Of a stretch of 64,000 nucleotides of DNA, positions 35,331-47,050 are shown piece after piece. The position numbers were made by a program, and so were the translations under genes. The notes beneath the pieces are model-generated. The model worked only from the letters and a program-made list of their open reading frames with translations, did not search any database and was not told the origin of the DNA. The stretch is from Nilaparvata lugens (taxonomy: Eukaryota; Arthropoda; Insecta; Hemiptera; Delphacidae), in the NCBI RefSeq assembly GCF_014356525.2, contig NC_052515.1:25966065-26030064 (forward strand). Direction: 5' to 3'. The stretch's first letter is position 1, and the number at the start of each line of letters is the position of its first letter.

Positions 35331-35659
35331 TACAAATTTGCAGAGATAATAAAAAATGAAGCAAGAAATGACAATAAAATGTAATAAATATGAGAGATCA
35401 ATATTGAATAATAGAAGTCTTGGAATTATGTAAAATTAAAGCAAATGCTATCGTGATTACAAAAAATCATAAAACCTTTGTCTTTTGTGAGAAAATTGTA
35501 CATTTTATAACAAATTTTACACCTCGCAAGTTGTACAGCGTTTGTTTTAATTATAATTTGAGAAAAATAGCCGTAATATTCGACTAAATAAGAAGTGGAA
35601 ATTGATGAGAAATTTCATTTACTCAAATGCTATCTATGTTAATGAATAGTTATTGAAAT

Positions 35660-36110
35660 ACGAAGATTCAAATTAAATGCTGTGAATCACCCCGAAAACA
35701 TCTGCTACTGCAAATATTGACAACCGGGTTAACAATAGAAACTCTCATGATATTAGCTCTCATTGAATTTCAGTGTGTTAGTCTTATCGGTCTCAAAATT
35801 TTATAGTTTTTCCAAAGTTTGGAATTTTTCAATTATTTTTAATTAAATTGATTCAATTTAGAAGTATTTTTTCATTTTGTGTTTATGGATTGTAAATTGA
35901 GGAGTTTTGAAGTGGCACATAACCTCTATCTACATTTGGACTGTTGTAAAAATTAGAATTGGAACCGTTTTGGACGTAAGTTAGCCTGTGGTACTTTTCT
36001 GTAAGTTGTGTAATTCTGAATGATTGAATAAATAAATTTCCATCAAGCTGTCAATATTTGCAGTAGCAGAAGTCTTCGGGGTGATTACAGCATTCAATTG
36101 GAATTATCGT
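35660..36110. mobile_element. MITE M8 carrying an S repeat
   Basis: Terminal inverted repeats of about 60 bp (35660-35723 and 36047-36110) include ATCACCCCGAA, TGCTACTGCAAATATTGAC and their complements. Between them lies family S on the plus strand (about 35740-36046, with ACATTTGGACTGTTGTAAAA). S therefore appears nested in the MITE, or was captured by it. Confidence 0.75.
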
Positions 36111-36213
36111 TAAATAATATTCTTCTTCTTCTAGTCTATATCGTTGCATTGGTTTGACAAGGTTCTAACTGAAATTTTTGTTGAAATTGAAATTATTATG
36201 AATTATAAGTTAT

Positions 36214-36680
36214 TTAAAACAGTTGATTATGGTAAGCTAACAAAAAAATGTGGTATACAGCTATGCCGGCTCCGCGACGGAGATTGGCGATCATCAATGC
36301 AATTTGGATTCTATCGACTGCAGCTCGGAACAGAGATGTTGAGTCAATGTTGAACCACTCTCTCAGGTTCTTTAACCAGGATGTTTTCCTTCTTCCAGGC
36401 CGGCGTCTTCCTTCAATCTTGCCCTCCATGATCAACTGCAGGAATCTGTACTTCTCATTGCGCATCACATGTCCAAAATACTAAAGCTTCTGACTCTTAA
36501 TACAGTAAAGAACCTCCATTTTAGTCCCAATTCGTTCTAATAACTCAGAATTCCTCACCCTTTCTGTCCATGAAATACGAAGAATGCGCCGATATAACCA
36601 CAGTTCAAACGCCTGCAGCTTTGCCTCCATGTCCATCCCTCATGCCCATACAACAACACTGGAATGATGTAGAACTTTAA
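36214..36680 (-). pseudogene. Degenerate LINE reverse-transcriptase C-terminus
   Basis: The minus-strand translation has IIPVLLYGHEGWTW, then after a frameshift FELWLYRRILRISW, then after an in-frame TAG (36481-36483) a tail with EGRRRPGRRKTSWLKNLREW and a final IALMIANLRRG. This order matches the C-terminal part of endonuclease/reverse-transcriptase LINEs. The frameshift and stop make it a pseudogene. It is a different and older lineage than the LINE at 13362. A short (TTC)n at 36121-36133 may be its tail. Confidence 0.85.
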
Positions 36681-37269
36681 TCATATTAATTATTCATAAA
36701 TAAAAGGTTTTTCATATTGTATTTCAGGATGTAGGGTATTACAAAACATTAACCACATAACTTGTGGAACATATATCATAAATTGTTATATTGAAATACG
36801 TGAAATTGAGGAATTCAAATACAGACATCGTTCTATTGGAATGGAGAAACCCGTTATCATGAATGACATACGTAATACCCATATCACTTGAGAGACCACA
36901 CAACTCCAAGTAAAACTTCCAAGCGACTTTCGCAATTTGAAACTGAGAGCAAGTAGGCGTGGCTCGGGATATGAATTCAGGAACGGAACGGAACAGCGGA
37001 ACACACTTTCGGAGACACATTCGAAGAAGGAACGGTGATTAAAACTTGTAAGACGGTCTTCACGGGAGCCGAGCCAGCCAAAATTCAGCTGCAAGCTAAT
37101 TTTGTTTAATTTAATTTAAATAAAACCCTAGAGTTTAAGGGGTAACAGATCGTCCCATACGATGTAGACGTCTTGTTTCCTCGTTCGTTTTACAGTATTC
37201 ATAGTTTATTCATACTTATTTATGCATACTTCACTCATACGAGTACTTCTACTCATTCATAATAACTTA

Positions 37270-37385
37270 TTCATTCATCAAATTGTGTACAAGTACCTGT
37301 TGACATGAGGAAAGGCACAACAGGATTATGCCCAAAACTGTCCCTTCCAATTTATAATATACTTTCCGAATCAAAATGTAGGTTA
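37270..37385 (-). repeat. Repeat family S remnant
   Basis: Contains AGGATTATGCCCAAAACTGT and CCAATTTATAATATAC, a diverged match to the core of family S (GGGCATAAGCCTGTGG on the other strand). Confidence 0.45.
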
Positions 37386-38164
37386 TTATTATGTCACTTG
37401 CACTTTTTATAAACACAATTCACACTTTAAGAGCTCAGAAAAACGAGCGAACTTTGAATCAAATAGATATTATTGAAGTCTAAAATCAGAAAAAAAGAAC
37501 AGTAATGGAACTATTGAGCCAAAAACTCCACGCACTTAGTTATGAAGCTTCTACAATATTATTGATATGGAATTAACATCTCAAGTACCTTTGGCTATAA
37601 TTTATTCATTCATTTATTGAACAAAATACTATAATCATAATATAATTATGACATTGAAGGACAAACTAGGCTGAACCTGTACTATTTCTCTTCAAAAAAT
37701 TTGATAAAAAGTTAATGTTGTCCAAAGGTTGAGGTTATGATATCACACACTGCTACATCACTTGATTTTTGGTCCAGGAATAATGATTTGAAGATTTTGA
37801 ATTTTGAAGGTTGAGATAACACTTCAAATGAATCACAGAATGTATTACAATAAATTAATAAAGAATGATTAATCAAACAATCGAGTGAAATTAATAAGGT
37901 AAAAGCTGAAATTAAACGAAACATGAAAACATTGATCGAAAGGTGGGTTAATAAAACATGAAAAGGTTAATTGGGGTTTTTATCTCATTTCAATAATTAT
38001 AGGCTACTCTTCCTTCTCATACATTCCCCATTTACACATAAACCTACTTTATGCATATCATACTCTTCTGAAGATGAGTTATTTCTAGTATTATATTTCT
38101 ATGGTTTGAAAGTTTGAATACAACTTTAAATTGATTGGAAACAACTCGTTGTCAAAATCACTGG

Positions 38165-38360
38165 ATCATTAAAACAATTTGAAATACTAGTTTTGGTTCT
38201 TGAACCATTATCAATCTATAGTAGACTGAAAGCGTAAACAATGAGTGGCAGAATGAATAGTGTGAGGAGAAGCCCCACGATTGGCCATTGGCTGTCGACC
38301 AATAGATGCTGAGTTCTACTGCCATTGGCCCACACGCCCCAAGTATTCCAAATATGGTCG
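38165..38360 (-). repeat. Repeat family Z relative
   Basis: Carries TAGTTTTGGTTCTTGAACCA and CTACTGCCATTGGCCCAC, comparable to ACCGGTTTCGGTTGTTAAAC and GCCTGCCATTGGCCCAGTTG at 29381-29580. Diverged. Confidence 0.4.
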
Positions 38361-38522
38361 TGAGAACCAAACAACGAATGATTCACAGACTACAGGAAAA
38401 TCTATGACATTTTTCATTATAACAAGCCTGTGTGAAAGAATGGTTCATCCGAAAACATATTGACATTCCATTCATCCTAGGAGATCCATATGACATTGAA
38501 TGTAACGATTCATGTACATTTA

Positions 38523-39127
38523 GGGCCGGTTTCCGAACTCGGTCTTTAGCTAAGTTCTAGAGTTTAAACAGCTGGAGTCAGAAAATTGCCTTCCCGAAAT
38601 GGGCGTAGTCGAAGTCAAGGTAGCTAGAATATAAATATAAAGAAAATAAATAAAAATCTCAGTACCCTTTTTTTTAAATATTTTATCACAACATGTTTCA
38701 GTCATTTATGCCATTTTCGAGTGATATCACATGTTGTGATAAAATATTTTAAAAAAAGGGTACTGAGATTTTTATTTATTTGCTTTATATTTATATTACA
38801 AGTAGCCCTATTCAGGAAAGAGATAGCTAGAATACCTTGGTCGTAGTTATAGTCAAAGTCACGTTCGAATTAAATTTCGGAAAACTAGAAAATTGTACAC
38901 AGAATAAAATAAAGACAAAATTGTGAAAAGTTTCAGCTATTTTGAATTATTTAGGAATGTTTCATTTCGTCAAGGAAAAACATTTCCAATTATAGAAATG
39001 AGAAAATGATTATTCATTTTGCTGCAACTATTTACTGCGGCTAATCCCCGTTTTGGAAAGCCAATTACCTGACTCCAGCTGTTTAAAGTCTAGAAGTTAC
39101 CTAAATCCCGCGCTCGGACACCAGCTC
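38523..39127. mobile_element. MITE family M5 with nested palindrome
   Basis: About 85-bp inverted ends: the left contains GGGCCGGTTTCCGAACTCGG and TTTAAACAGCTGGAGTCAG, the right CTGACTCCAGCTGTTTAAAG and CGCGCTCGGACACCAGCTC. A second palindromic element occupies 38630-38798. A partial relative is at 55223-55320. Confidence 0.8.
38630..38798. mobile_element. Foldback element nested in M5
   Basis: Arms of about 70 bp (AAATCTCAGTACCC with GGGTACTGAGATTT, and ATTTTATCACAACATG with CATGTTGTGATAAAAT) surround a loop of about 33 bases. TAGCTAGAAT occurs on both sides (38621 and about 38824), which may mark rearrangement of the host element. Confidence 0.75.
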
Positions 39128-39529
39128 TAAGTTTTGAATTCGGAAAATTTCATTTTCTCATTTATTGCTTGTGAAACGTTATCATATGAGTCTTTTCGAT
39201 GCAATATCCAAAATGATGATAAGAGAACTAATGAATAATCGTCGCAGACAATTTGATACTATGTTTATCTTGACAGACATAATCATTTTAACCATGAAAG
39301 CTGTTGAACGTTTTTGTATTCCCACAAAATTCCGTGAATAGATAATGTACTGTGAGTACCAAAAAATAATGATACCAGAATACAAAAAGCATACTGGTAC
39401 TTGTAGTTACTAATGAGATTCCCTACTTTCAGAGAGGTTTTTTTAGGAAAACATCCCTATAGGTGGGTGATGGCTCGCTAACAAACAATTACAAACATGC
39501 TGAGTTGACAAAAAATCCGAACGTGATTG

Positions 39530-39830
39530 TCCCTCTGCTACATTCATGGTCACTGCTCACTCACTCTCTCTCTTTTCCTCTCCACATTCACTCTTTCTCC
39601 CCCTCTCTGATTGTATCATACACACAAACTCACTGTCTCTCTAACACTTCAACTCTTTCTTCCTCTCACTCTCTGTTTCTCAATCATTCTCTCTTTCTCT
39701 ACCTCTCTTATTGTCTCATACACAACAACACACTGTATTAATCTCTCTCTCACTCTCTCTCTCTCCCTACCACTTTACGAAATTCTCACACTATCTCTCC
39801 CACACCACACCCCTCTCCCTTGTTTATTTT
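39530..39830 (+). repeat. CT-rich low-complexity DNA
   Basis: CTCTCT and CTCACT units. Frames are Ser/Leu-rich and not genes. Confidence 0.8.
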
Positions 39831-41035
39831 TCCTCTCATGGTGTAAACATTATCCCCGAATATCCCCTGTTGAAATTTCCACATCGTCCCATTTTTCCAG
39901 CCCAACTCGGAAAATGAACCTTGGGCAGTTTTCCGTTTTCCATGCGGTGATCCAAGGCCGTTACGATGCTGGAAAATAATAATGATTTCCCGAGGGACAT
40001 TTTCCAATCGAGGAAATTTTCAATTAACGAAAATGTTTTCGCCTGTGTATTTATTATCTGCGTAACGTAAAGTCGATAATGTGCGGACATGCATATTGTC
40101 ATTGATATGATGAATGGATATTTCGAGTAATGCTGGTCAAGGGGGAATTATTTCACTGGTTTGGTTTCATCGTAATATGGAGCGTGTATCCATCAATATT
40201 GTCATCATTTCAACCTAAAATATCGAAAAATATGTTTGAAAATTATTTAGAATGTGGACTCTGGAACATCAATCTACTGATATTCAAAAAGGAAGGATCA
40301 ATATTGTCATAATTTCAACCTAAAAAACTGAAAAATATGTTCGAAAATTATTTAGAATGTGGACTCTGGAACATCAATCTACTGAAATTCATAAAGTAAG
40401 AGTGAAAAAAGTGTGAAAGGAGAGGTCAGTTTCATGTTTCAACAAACACATATATCAAAAGTGTCACTTCACTTCGTTGAGATTCATTAGTTAATTAATT
40501 CATTAATGATATACTTGTATGTATCTATTTATTTTTTGTATTGTGTATATTTATTTACGATACAAATTGTGACACTGATGTAATAACATTGTTAGATAAA
40601 ATAATAAGGTAGACCTTGTTCTATTTTTCTTCCAAATTTAGGTGATGACATAGTCGAAGATGATGTGAATCTTTCATGTGTACTATTTCTATACAATTTT
40701 AGTCCAAATTAAACTTCAAATATATACAAAATAAATTTTACTTATGATAAATGAAAAATGGAGAATTCATTATTTGGGACTGCAGAACTGATTTATTTGA
40801 TTGACGACATAACATTATAGTGTCCTTTATACTTCATAGAAATTCACAACACGTGTGTCAATAGGGAAAGTATTTGATAATCTCAGAGTCAATGAAGTAT
40901 TCCAGTTTTCTCATTGATGAGTTTTGGAAGCTGAATAGCAGAATAATCATTACACTGCACCAAATACATGCTCCATGGCTCTAATGCTCGTATTTATTCT
41001 AATGCTATGCAACGTATTTATTTGTTCGTACAACA

Positions 41036-41530
41036 CAACACAACTTTATTCTTTACAACTTATTCATACAACATAACCCAATTTTCAGAAAAGTAGCACA
41101 GACTTACGCCAAAAACGGTTCCGAATTCAATTTATACGACAGTCCAAATGTAGATAGGTTATGGTAAAGTATGTAGCTAGGTATTTATTGGTAAGCTACT
41201 TTTATTTTTTTTTCATTTATGGTATGTAGCTAGGTATTTATTGGTAAGCTACTTTTATTTTTTTTCATTTATGGTTACCAAGGGCTCATATTGAGGCCCC
41301 TTCTTCTGGATCTATAATTCTAGCGGGAGTAATGTTGAAACAACGTGGTTATGTGTCACTATCACATTTTCGAATTACACGATTCAATTCACAACCTATT
41401 AAAAAACACATATTATTGAATTTTATAATACTTCTAAAATGAATCAAATCGATTACAAACTAATAAAAAAGTCCAAAATTTGAAGGAAAAGTAAAATTTT
41501 GAGACCAATAAACACACACATTATTTAGAA
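41036..41530 (-). repeat. Repeat family S copy, split by 183-bp insert
   Basis: The 3' part (41036-41163) has CCAAATGTAGATAGGTTATG, and the rest resumes at 41354 with TGTCACT. The distal part matches 22670-22760. The insert is flanked by GGTTATG duplications. Confidence 0.7.
41164..41346. mobile_element. 183-bp insert with 7-bp target duplication
   Basis: Flanked by GGTTATG (41157-41163 and 41347-41353) inside family S. It contains a 53-bp tandem duplication (GTATGTAGCTAGGTATTTAT at 41169 and 41222). The class is not recognised. Confidence 0.7.
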
Positions 41531-42134
41531 CATGCTCTAATTGAACAAGTTCACGATCCTTTGCGATCGTTTGAGTGCAGGTTATATATTTGACTTCAGG
41601 GGATGTTGATTGCTCAAGAATACAAAAAGGACAACAAAAGATAGCCTATCACGATAACGAAGAAGATCGTTGATTGAAGTTATAAATGGAATATTTCATA
41701 TTGTAATGGAAACCTCAGGCAAACGGCACGTTACGCTGGCTGTATGGGCCAAATATAATTTGTATTTTCGTATTTTCAGAATTCGATTATTTTTTACTAC
41801 CAGGTAACCCGTGCTCCGCAAGGGTCTAATTGAGAACTTGACAAACTGAAAACTTGACTTACTGAAACCTTGAAGAATTTAATTTAAAATAGACGATAAC
41901 CATCGTCAGTTAATAAGGAATCTGTATGCAAAATTTCAAGTTGATCAGTCCAGTAGTTCAGACGTGATGATGCGTCAAACATAATTTCCCTATTATGTGT
42001 AAGCCAGTTCTTTACTTTATTATGGTATGGATTACAATGTTTTACAATAAACATCCTTCATTTTTGTGAATGCGATGTTGTAGTAGATATTCATATTAGA
42101 TGAATACAAGTTTATATTGTCAAAACTGCTGGTT

Positions 42135-42240
42135 TAAATCAAGTAAATTTGATATAATATCAAATGGTTAATATCGAGTGGTTTATAATATCAAATGATT
42201 AATATCAAGTGGTTCATAATAAAAAGTGGTTTATAAAATT
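42135..42240 (+). repeat. Minisatellite, left part
   Basis: Units of about 30 bp such as TAATATCAAATGATTAATATC and GTGGTTTATAATAT. It continues at 43890-44085 after the inserted repeat R, so the array was split by the insertion. Confidence 0.75.
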
Positions 42241-43889
42241 ACTCGTAGTTCTGTGAACAGTAGATCTCACGCTCAGTGAGCTACATTGACCTGTTGTTAT
42301 GTTTCCTCAAAAATTAATGGATAATTTATCAATTTGAAATGTCTAGAAAAATCCTAAATATACATATAGCTTTCTGTCCTATCCTACCGTGACGTGTCGT
42401 CCCGGAATGCGATTGTGAGCGCTGTTATCAGGTCTGGCTGCCGTCGATACGCCAATCCAATCAACCCATCAGAGAGCATTCTGTGTTGTCGTGTTGAAAT
42501 TAACAAAATAGACTACCATAATGCTGATTTCCTAAAAACTTTATTTCTCACTATTCATGATTCCAGAAATAAATTTCTTTTCAATAATATTTGTTGCAAT
42601 TTCAATCATCAGATTGAAAGAGAAAAATGTAAAACAAATGTTTTCTATCAATAACTCCAAACTCCAAACTAGAATCATGGCTTAGCTTAGCTTAACTTAG
42701 CTTAGCTTATGGAAAGACAAAGATAGTAGACAGTTGTCTACTAACGTTGATGGAAAGATACATTTTCAAGATTTCCGATGTTTTTGAACGGGTAGTATTA
42801 ATAGTCCACTAGACAGCTGATTTATCTATATAAATAAAAGCGAAATGGCACTCACTCACTGACTGACTGACTGACTGACTGACTGACTGACTGACTCACT
42901 CACTCACTCACTCACAGAACTAAAAATCTACCGGACCAAGAACGTTCAAATTTAGTAGGTATGTTCAGTTGGCCCTTTAGAGGCGCACTAAGAAATCTTT
43001 TGGCAATATTTCAACTCTAAGGGTAGTTTTTAAGGGTTTAAAATTCGTCTTTTAGCATGTATATTCTTCTTCTTATTCTCTTAATTATAATTGAAAAATG
43101 TCCATACCATATGTTAATATAGAACTATAATCTAGAGAGAGTACCTCTTCGAAACAGTTGTTAACTGGTAACTAAATTAATAATTTTTTCAGGTTGGCAT
43201 TAAGTTGGGTTGACTTTGTTAGGTTGGCACCAAGTTGAAGATTGAAATGCATTTATCGCGGAAAAATTGATTGGGCACTGCTACTTCAATCAGAGCTATT
43301 CCTGGGAATATTATATTACTAGCCGTGATGCTCGCTTCGCTCGCAATATCCGTTTAGCCAGACGTTTAGTCTGGACCCCCGACTGGATCGTCCTAACATA
43401 TGATAAAAATGCTCAAATGGAAAATGCAGGCGAGCGAAGCGAGTTGACAAAAATGAGGATCTCATTTTTGGACAATCCAGTCGGGGGTCCAGGGAGCGGA
43501 GCCCCCTGGCTAGACGGATACGGCGAGCGAAGCGAGCCTGACGGCTAGTGATGAATAATTCTATAGTATGATTTTTACGGTAATATTGGTGTTCGAAGGA
43601 AACTCCTTTTTCTTTGTATTATCCTTAAAATGCAAACTTCTAAAAAAACCTTATGTTTTAAAAATCCTTAAAAAAACACTTAAAGAACTTTAAACCACAT
43701 ACGTCGACTCGAAATTCAAAAAGGAACACACCTGTCAAATTTCATGAAAATCTATTGCTGCGTTTCGCTGTAAATGAGTAACATATAAAAACATATAAAC
43801 ATTTAAACATTGAAACATATGAACATTCAAACATATAGAGAAATGCAAAACCGTCGACTTAAATCTTAGACCTCACTTTGCTCGGTCAA
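42241..43889 (+). repeat. Repeat family R, long form, carrying a Helitron
   Basis: The 5' part matches 15868-16220 and the 3' part matches the ends of the other R copies (CTTAGACCTCACTTTGCTCG). It is inserted in a minisatellite and is itself split by the Helitron at 42825-43548. The gap-free R length is about 925 bp. The short frame at 42394 in it is not recognised as a protein. Confidence 0.82.
42825..43548 (+). mobile_element. Complete non-autonomous Helitron (family H)
   Basis: A 724-bp element that begins TCTATATAAATAAAAGCG and ends GCCTGACGGCTAG (CTAG at 43545-43548). It sits exactly between A42824 and T43549. The empty site AGCTGATTTA/TGATGAATAA exists in the R copies at 16151 and elsewhere. 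These are the hallmarks of Helitrons: TC start, CTRR end, A^T target, no target duplication. A (GACT)n/(ACTC)n microsatellite lies near the 5' end. The last 230 bp form a long imperfect palindrome from CTAGCCGTGATGCTCGC to the 3' end, with CGAGCGAAGCGAGC repeated. No helicase is encoded. Confidence 0.93.
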
Positions 43890-44085
43890 TTAAGTAATAT
43901 CAAATGATTAATATCACTTGGTTTATAATATCAAGTAATATCAAATGATTAATATCACGTAGTTTATAATATCAAGTAATATCGAATGATTAATTTCAAG
44001 TAATATCAAAAGATTAATATCACGTGGTTTATAATATAAGGTAGAATGATATTAAAATATCAAGTGGTTTTAATAATATCACATC
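43890..44085 (+). repeat. Minisatellite, right part
   Basis: Repeats of AAGTAATATCAAATGATTAA and ATATCACGTGGTTTATAATA with periods of roughly 30-60 bp, continuing the array at 42135. Confidence 0.75.
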
Positions 44086-44589
44086 GCTTTCATTCCATTT
44101 CAATTTTGTATCGTAAAACAAATCTCTTCAATGAAAATATTGAGTTCCTCCCTATTTATCATTAGCCATCACTTCATAGAATCACTTCTCACCAAGAGGT
44201 GCCAACTCACTGTAAGCTATTGTCCGCACCCCAATGCTGATAAGGGCCGAAAGAGGATAAGAGAAAGGGGAAGAGAGAATAGGGAATGGGGAAGAGAGAA
44301 AGAGGAACACTTTACTGAAAGTAACAGACAGGCAGTCCTATGCTGCTACAACCCAGAGCTTTCCAGTCTTATTGAATGCCTCCCTATATCTCCCCTCCAA
44401 CCCTTACTCAAACACTGATCTAGCCCTTCATTCTCCCTTTTCCCTTACTTTTCCTCTTCACCCTTGTTTCTTCTCCCTCGTTCGAATTCTACACACTTAC
44501 TCCCTGAAATATCGGACAAGTGGGATTTCTAGTTTTCCGTTTTTGCTTTCCTCTTCATTTTCTTAGTCTGATACTTCTTACTCCTTATA

Positions 44590-44900
44590 TTTTTGTTTCT
44601 CGTGTCTTCTTCATCTGATAGTTGGTACACCTTTTCCTGTTCTTCTTCTGCTGCTTCTTTTTTTCCCTTTTCTTCTCATTCTTCTTCAACTTCTCCTTCT
44701 TCTTCATCATCTTTCTCCTCTCTATCATCTTCTTCTTCTTCTTCTTCCCTCCTCCTCTCCTTCTTCTTCTCCTTCATCTTCTCCTCCTTTTCTACTTCTT
44801 CTTCTTCTTCTTCTTCTTCTATTTTTACCTTCTCATCAACATCAGCCTCCTTTTTCACATTCTCTTCTTCATTATCTTGTTCCACTACTTTTTCTACGAT
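44590..44900 (+). repeat. TTC-rich tract
   Basis: Irregular TTC/CTTCT repeats. Overlapping frames are Ser/Phe/Leu or Glu/Lys low complexity. Confidence 0.85.
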
Positions 44901-45731
44901 TACCAACTAACTTCTACTAATTTTCTTTATTCTGTAATTTCCTTCTAATTTCACATTCCTCTCATCATTCTATTCTCCTTATTTATTTTTATTGGTTCCT
45001 CCTTTCTCCTACCCCTTCTCGAAAGCCCGCCATTCTATTCAACTTTATCTTACTCCTTTTATTTTTCCGGGCTCCTTGTCATTTGAGTAATTTCAAAATT
45101 AGTAGTTTTCATAATATTAATAGTTTCACAATAAAAATGGTTAATCAAATACAGTGCTTTTTCTTGTACTTCTCCTAATTTGTTCAATGTCTATTTTTGC
45201 TTTTGATAAATCTCCTCTCACTTGAACTTATTCTACAATCTCTTCTACACTCAGCTCTTCGACTATCCCTTCCTTTTAAACTTCTATTCTACTTTGTATT
45301 CCTTCAATGTTCAGTACTTCACATCCTTATCCATCTCCTTCTTTCTCCCACTATTACCTAGTTCACCCTCTTCCCTCTCAACCTACTTTCTTCTCATATT
45401 CTTCTTTTTTCTCCTTCTTCTCATTCTACTCATTGCATTCTTCACTCACTTCTTCCTGTCATTCCTACCTTTTTCTCTCTTTCTTCCCCTTCTACCCAGA
45501 CAGACAACTCAGTCTGTTAGCAGCTGGTTACACTGATAAGTGGCCACTCATCCACCTCACAAGAAAACCCACTGACAAACTGTACTTATTGCAGGAGAGA
45601 AACACCCTCCGAGGTCCCACGTTGGGTACCAATCTTTCCAAACACACTATTTCTCAACTCCTTTCTCTCTTTCTTTCACTCTTCCACTTTCTCTCTCTCA
45701 CACACTAACTCTTTCTCTCTCTCTTTTGAAG

Positions 45732-45812
45732 ATTGAAAGTAAGAGAGGTCCAACTGCGCCCTAACTTCGCCCCACTAGGTCAAAAATAGAGGCAGTCATT
45801 CTATTTTATTCT
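45732..45812 (+). repeat. Repeat family Q copy
   Basis: Contains AACTGCGCCCTAACTTCGCC and AAAAATAGAGGCAGTCATTC. The tail is TTCTATTTTATTC. Confidence 0.55.
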
Positions 45813-45819
45813 CTCTCTT

Positions 45820-47050
45820 TTTCCCTCTCTCACTCTCTCTCTCTCTCTCTCTCTCTCTCAATAACTCCCCTTCACAATCCTATAGCAGGTACATTCTTCT
45901 CCAAACATGATGTGGGCCTCAATATTCTCCATGGAGGAAGATCTCCGACAAGCCACCTTCTCTATCACACTCTCTCATCTCTCTCAAGGAATCTCTCAGT
46001 CCTCCCTCTTACACACTCTCAAGCCCTCTCTCATTCTCAGAATCTCTATTCTTTCTCACATACTCTCTCTTTTTCGTAATCACTCACTCTATACCCTCTC
46101 CCTTTCTGATCGACAATTAATCAATAAAATCTATCTATTGATCGATCTTTTTCGGAATCTCTCAGCCATATCTCTCAAACACTCTCATACTTTTTCGCAT
46201 TATCAGAATCGCTCATTTCTCTCTCACATACTCTCTCTTTCTCGGTATGTCTCACTCCATACCCTCTCTCTCTCTGATCAGAAAGCACATATTTGGTATA
46301 AAATACAATGAATCTTGTAGAGGAATTTTTATAGAACACAAAATTATGACTTTGCCTTGTCTGTATATATATTATAATTTAATCTCAGTAAAGAAAAATC
46401 TGTCTGATTTTGATAAAAATATTTCTATACATTCACATTACACTAGACATAGGGATGATATAACTAGACCTACAGTTAGATTGACTAAGACTCTAAAAAG
46501 TCATAAGTACCTACAAATTCGCATGTTTAATTTACTACCAGATAATGTTAAGCAGTTACCATTTAAAACGTTTTGTATTTCTGTTGATAAATGGCTCAAG
46601 TCTGAAGCTTTCTATTCTGTTAAAGAGTACCTGGAATATTTCAATGTATATGTGTAATTTTGTTCGTTTCTATAGCCCAACTCGTGATATTTTACTACAA
46701 TATTACAATGTGAATTTGTAAATTTGTTCGTTTTATAGTCCATCTTGTGATATTTTACTTATTATTGACGAAGCCTATTGCTTACATTTTTGTAATGTTG
46801 TTTTATGGCCAATAAAATTCTTGATTCTTGATCGACAATTGATCAATAAAATCGATCTTTTTTGGAATCTCTCAGTCCTCTCTCTCTCACACACTCTCAT
46901 AAAACTTCCAATTGATAACCTCTCTTCCTTCCGGAATCTCTTAGTTCACTCTCTCTCACACACTCTCATACCCTCTCTCCTTTTTGGAAACTCTCAGTCC
47001 TCCCTCTCACACACTCTCATACCATCTGGTGGATTCATCTAAATTCTCAT
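45820..47050 (+). repeat. CT-rich minisatellite split by a LINE
   Basis: Variable units of about 50-120 bp built from CTCTCAGTCCTC and CTCTCACACACTCTCATA plus GATCGACAATTRATCAATAAA. Interrupted by the LINE at 46280-46828. The overlapping frames are repeat translations except for the LINE part. Confidence 0.75.
46280..46828 (+). mobile_element. 5'-truncated LINE with reverse-transcriptase tail
   Basis: Frame 46280-46657 encodes a C-terminal reverse-transcriptase tail with FGIKYNESCRGIF, LPCLYIYYNL, SHYTRHRDDI, FNLLPDNVKQLP and a final FKTFCISVDKWL region, then a TAA stop. About 170 bp of 3' UTR ends CCAATAAAATTCTTGATTC, near an AATAAA signal. TGATC duplications flank it (46275-46279 and 46829-46833). 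The remaining frame is intact, so it is fairly young. The text resembles Jockey/CR1-group LINE tails. It is 5'-truncated and not functional. Confidence 0.88.

Larger units (their letters stand above)
39130..42130. other. Mostly unassigned AT-rich DNA
   Basis: Apart from the CT-rich patch (39530-39830) and family S with its insert (41036-41530), I see no genes or clear repeats. 40190-40390 holds a short direct repeat containing AATTATTTAGAATGTGGACT, with a period of about 118 bp. Confidence 0.45.

Noticed and set aside
42845..42915. Possible CRISPR-like or telomere-like repeat
   Set aside because: Simple (GACT)n/(ACTC)n microsatellite at the Helitron 5' end. There are no spacers.
44131..44418. 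95-codon frame
   Set aside because: No recognisable domain. It overlaps purine-rich and CT-rich DNA.
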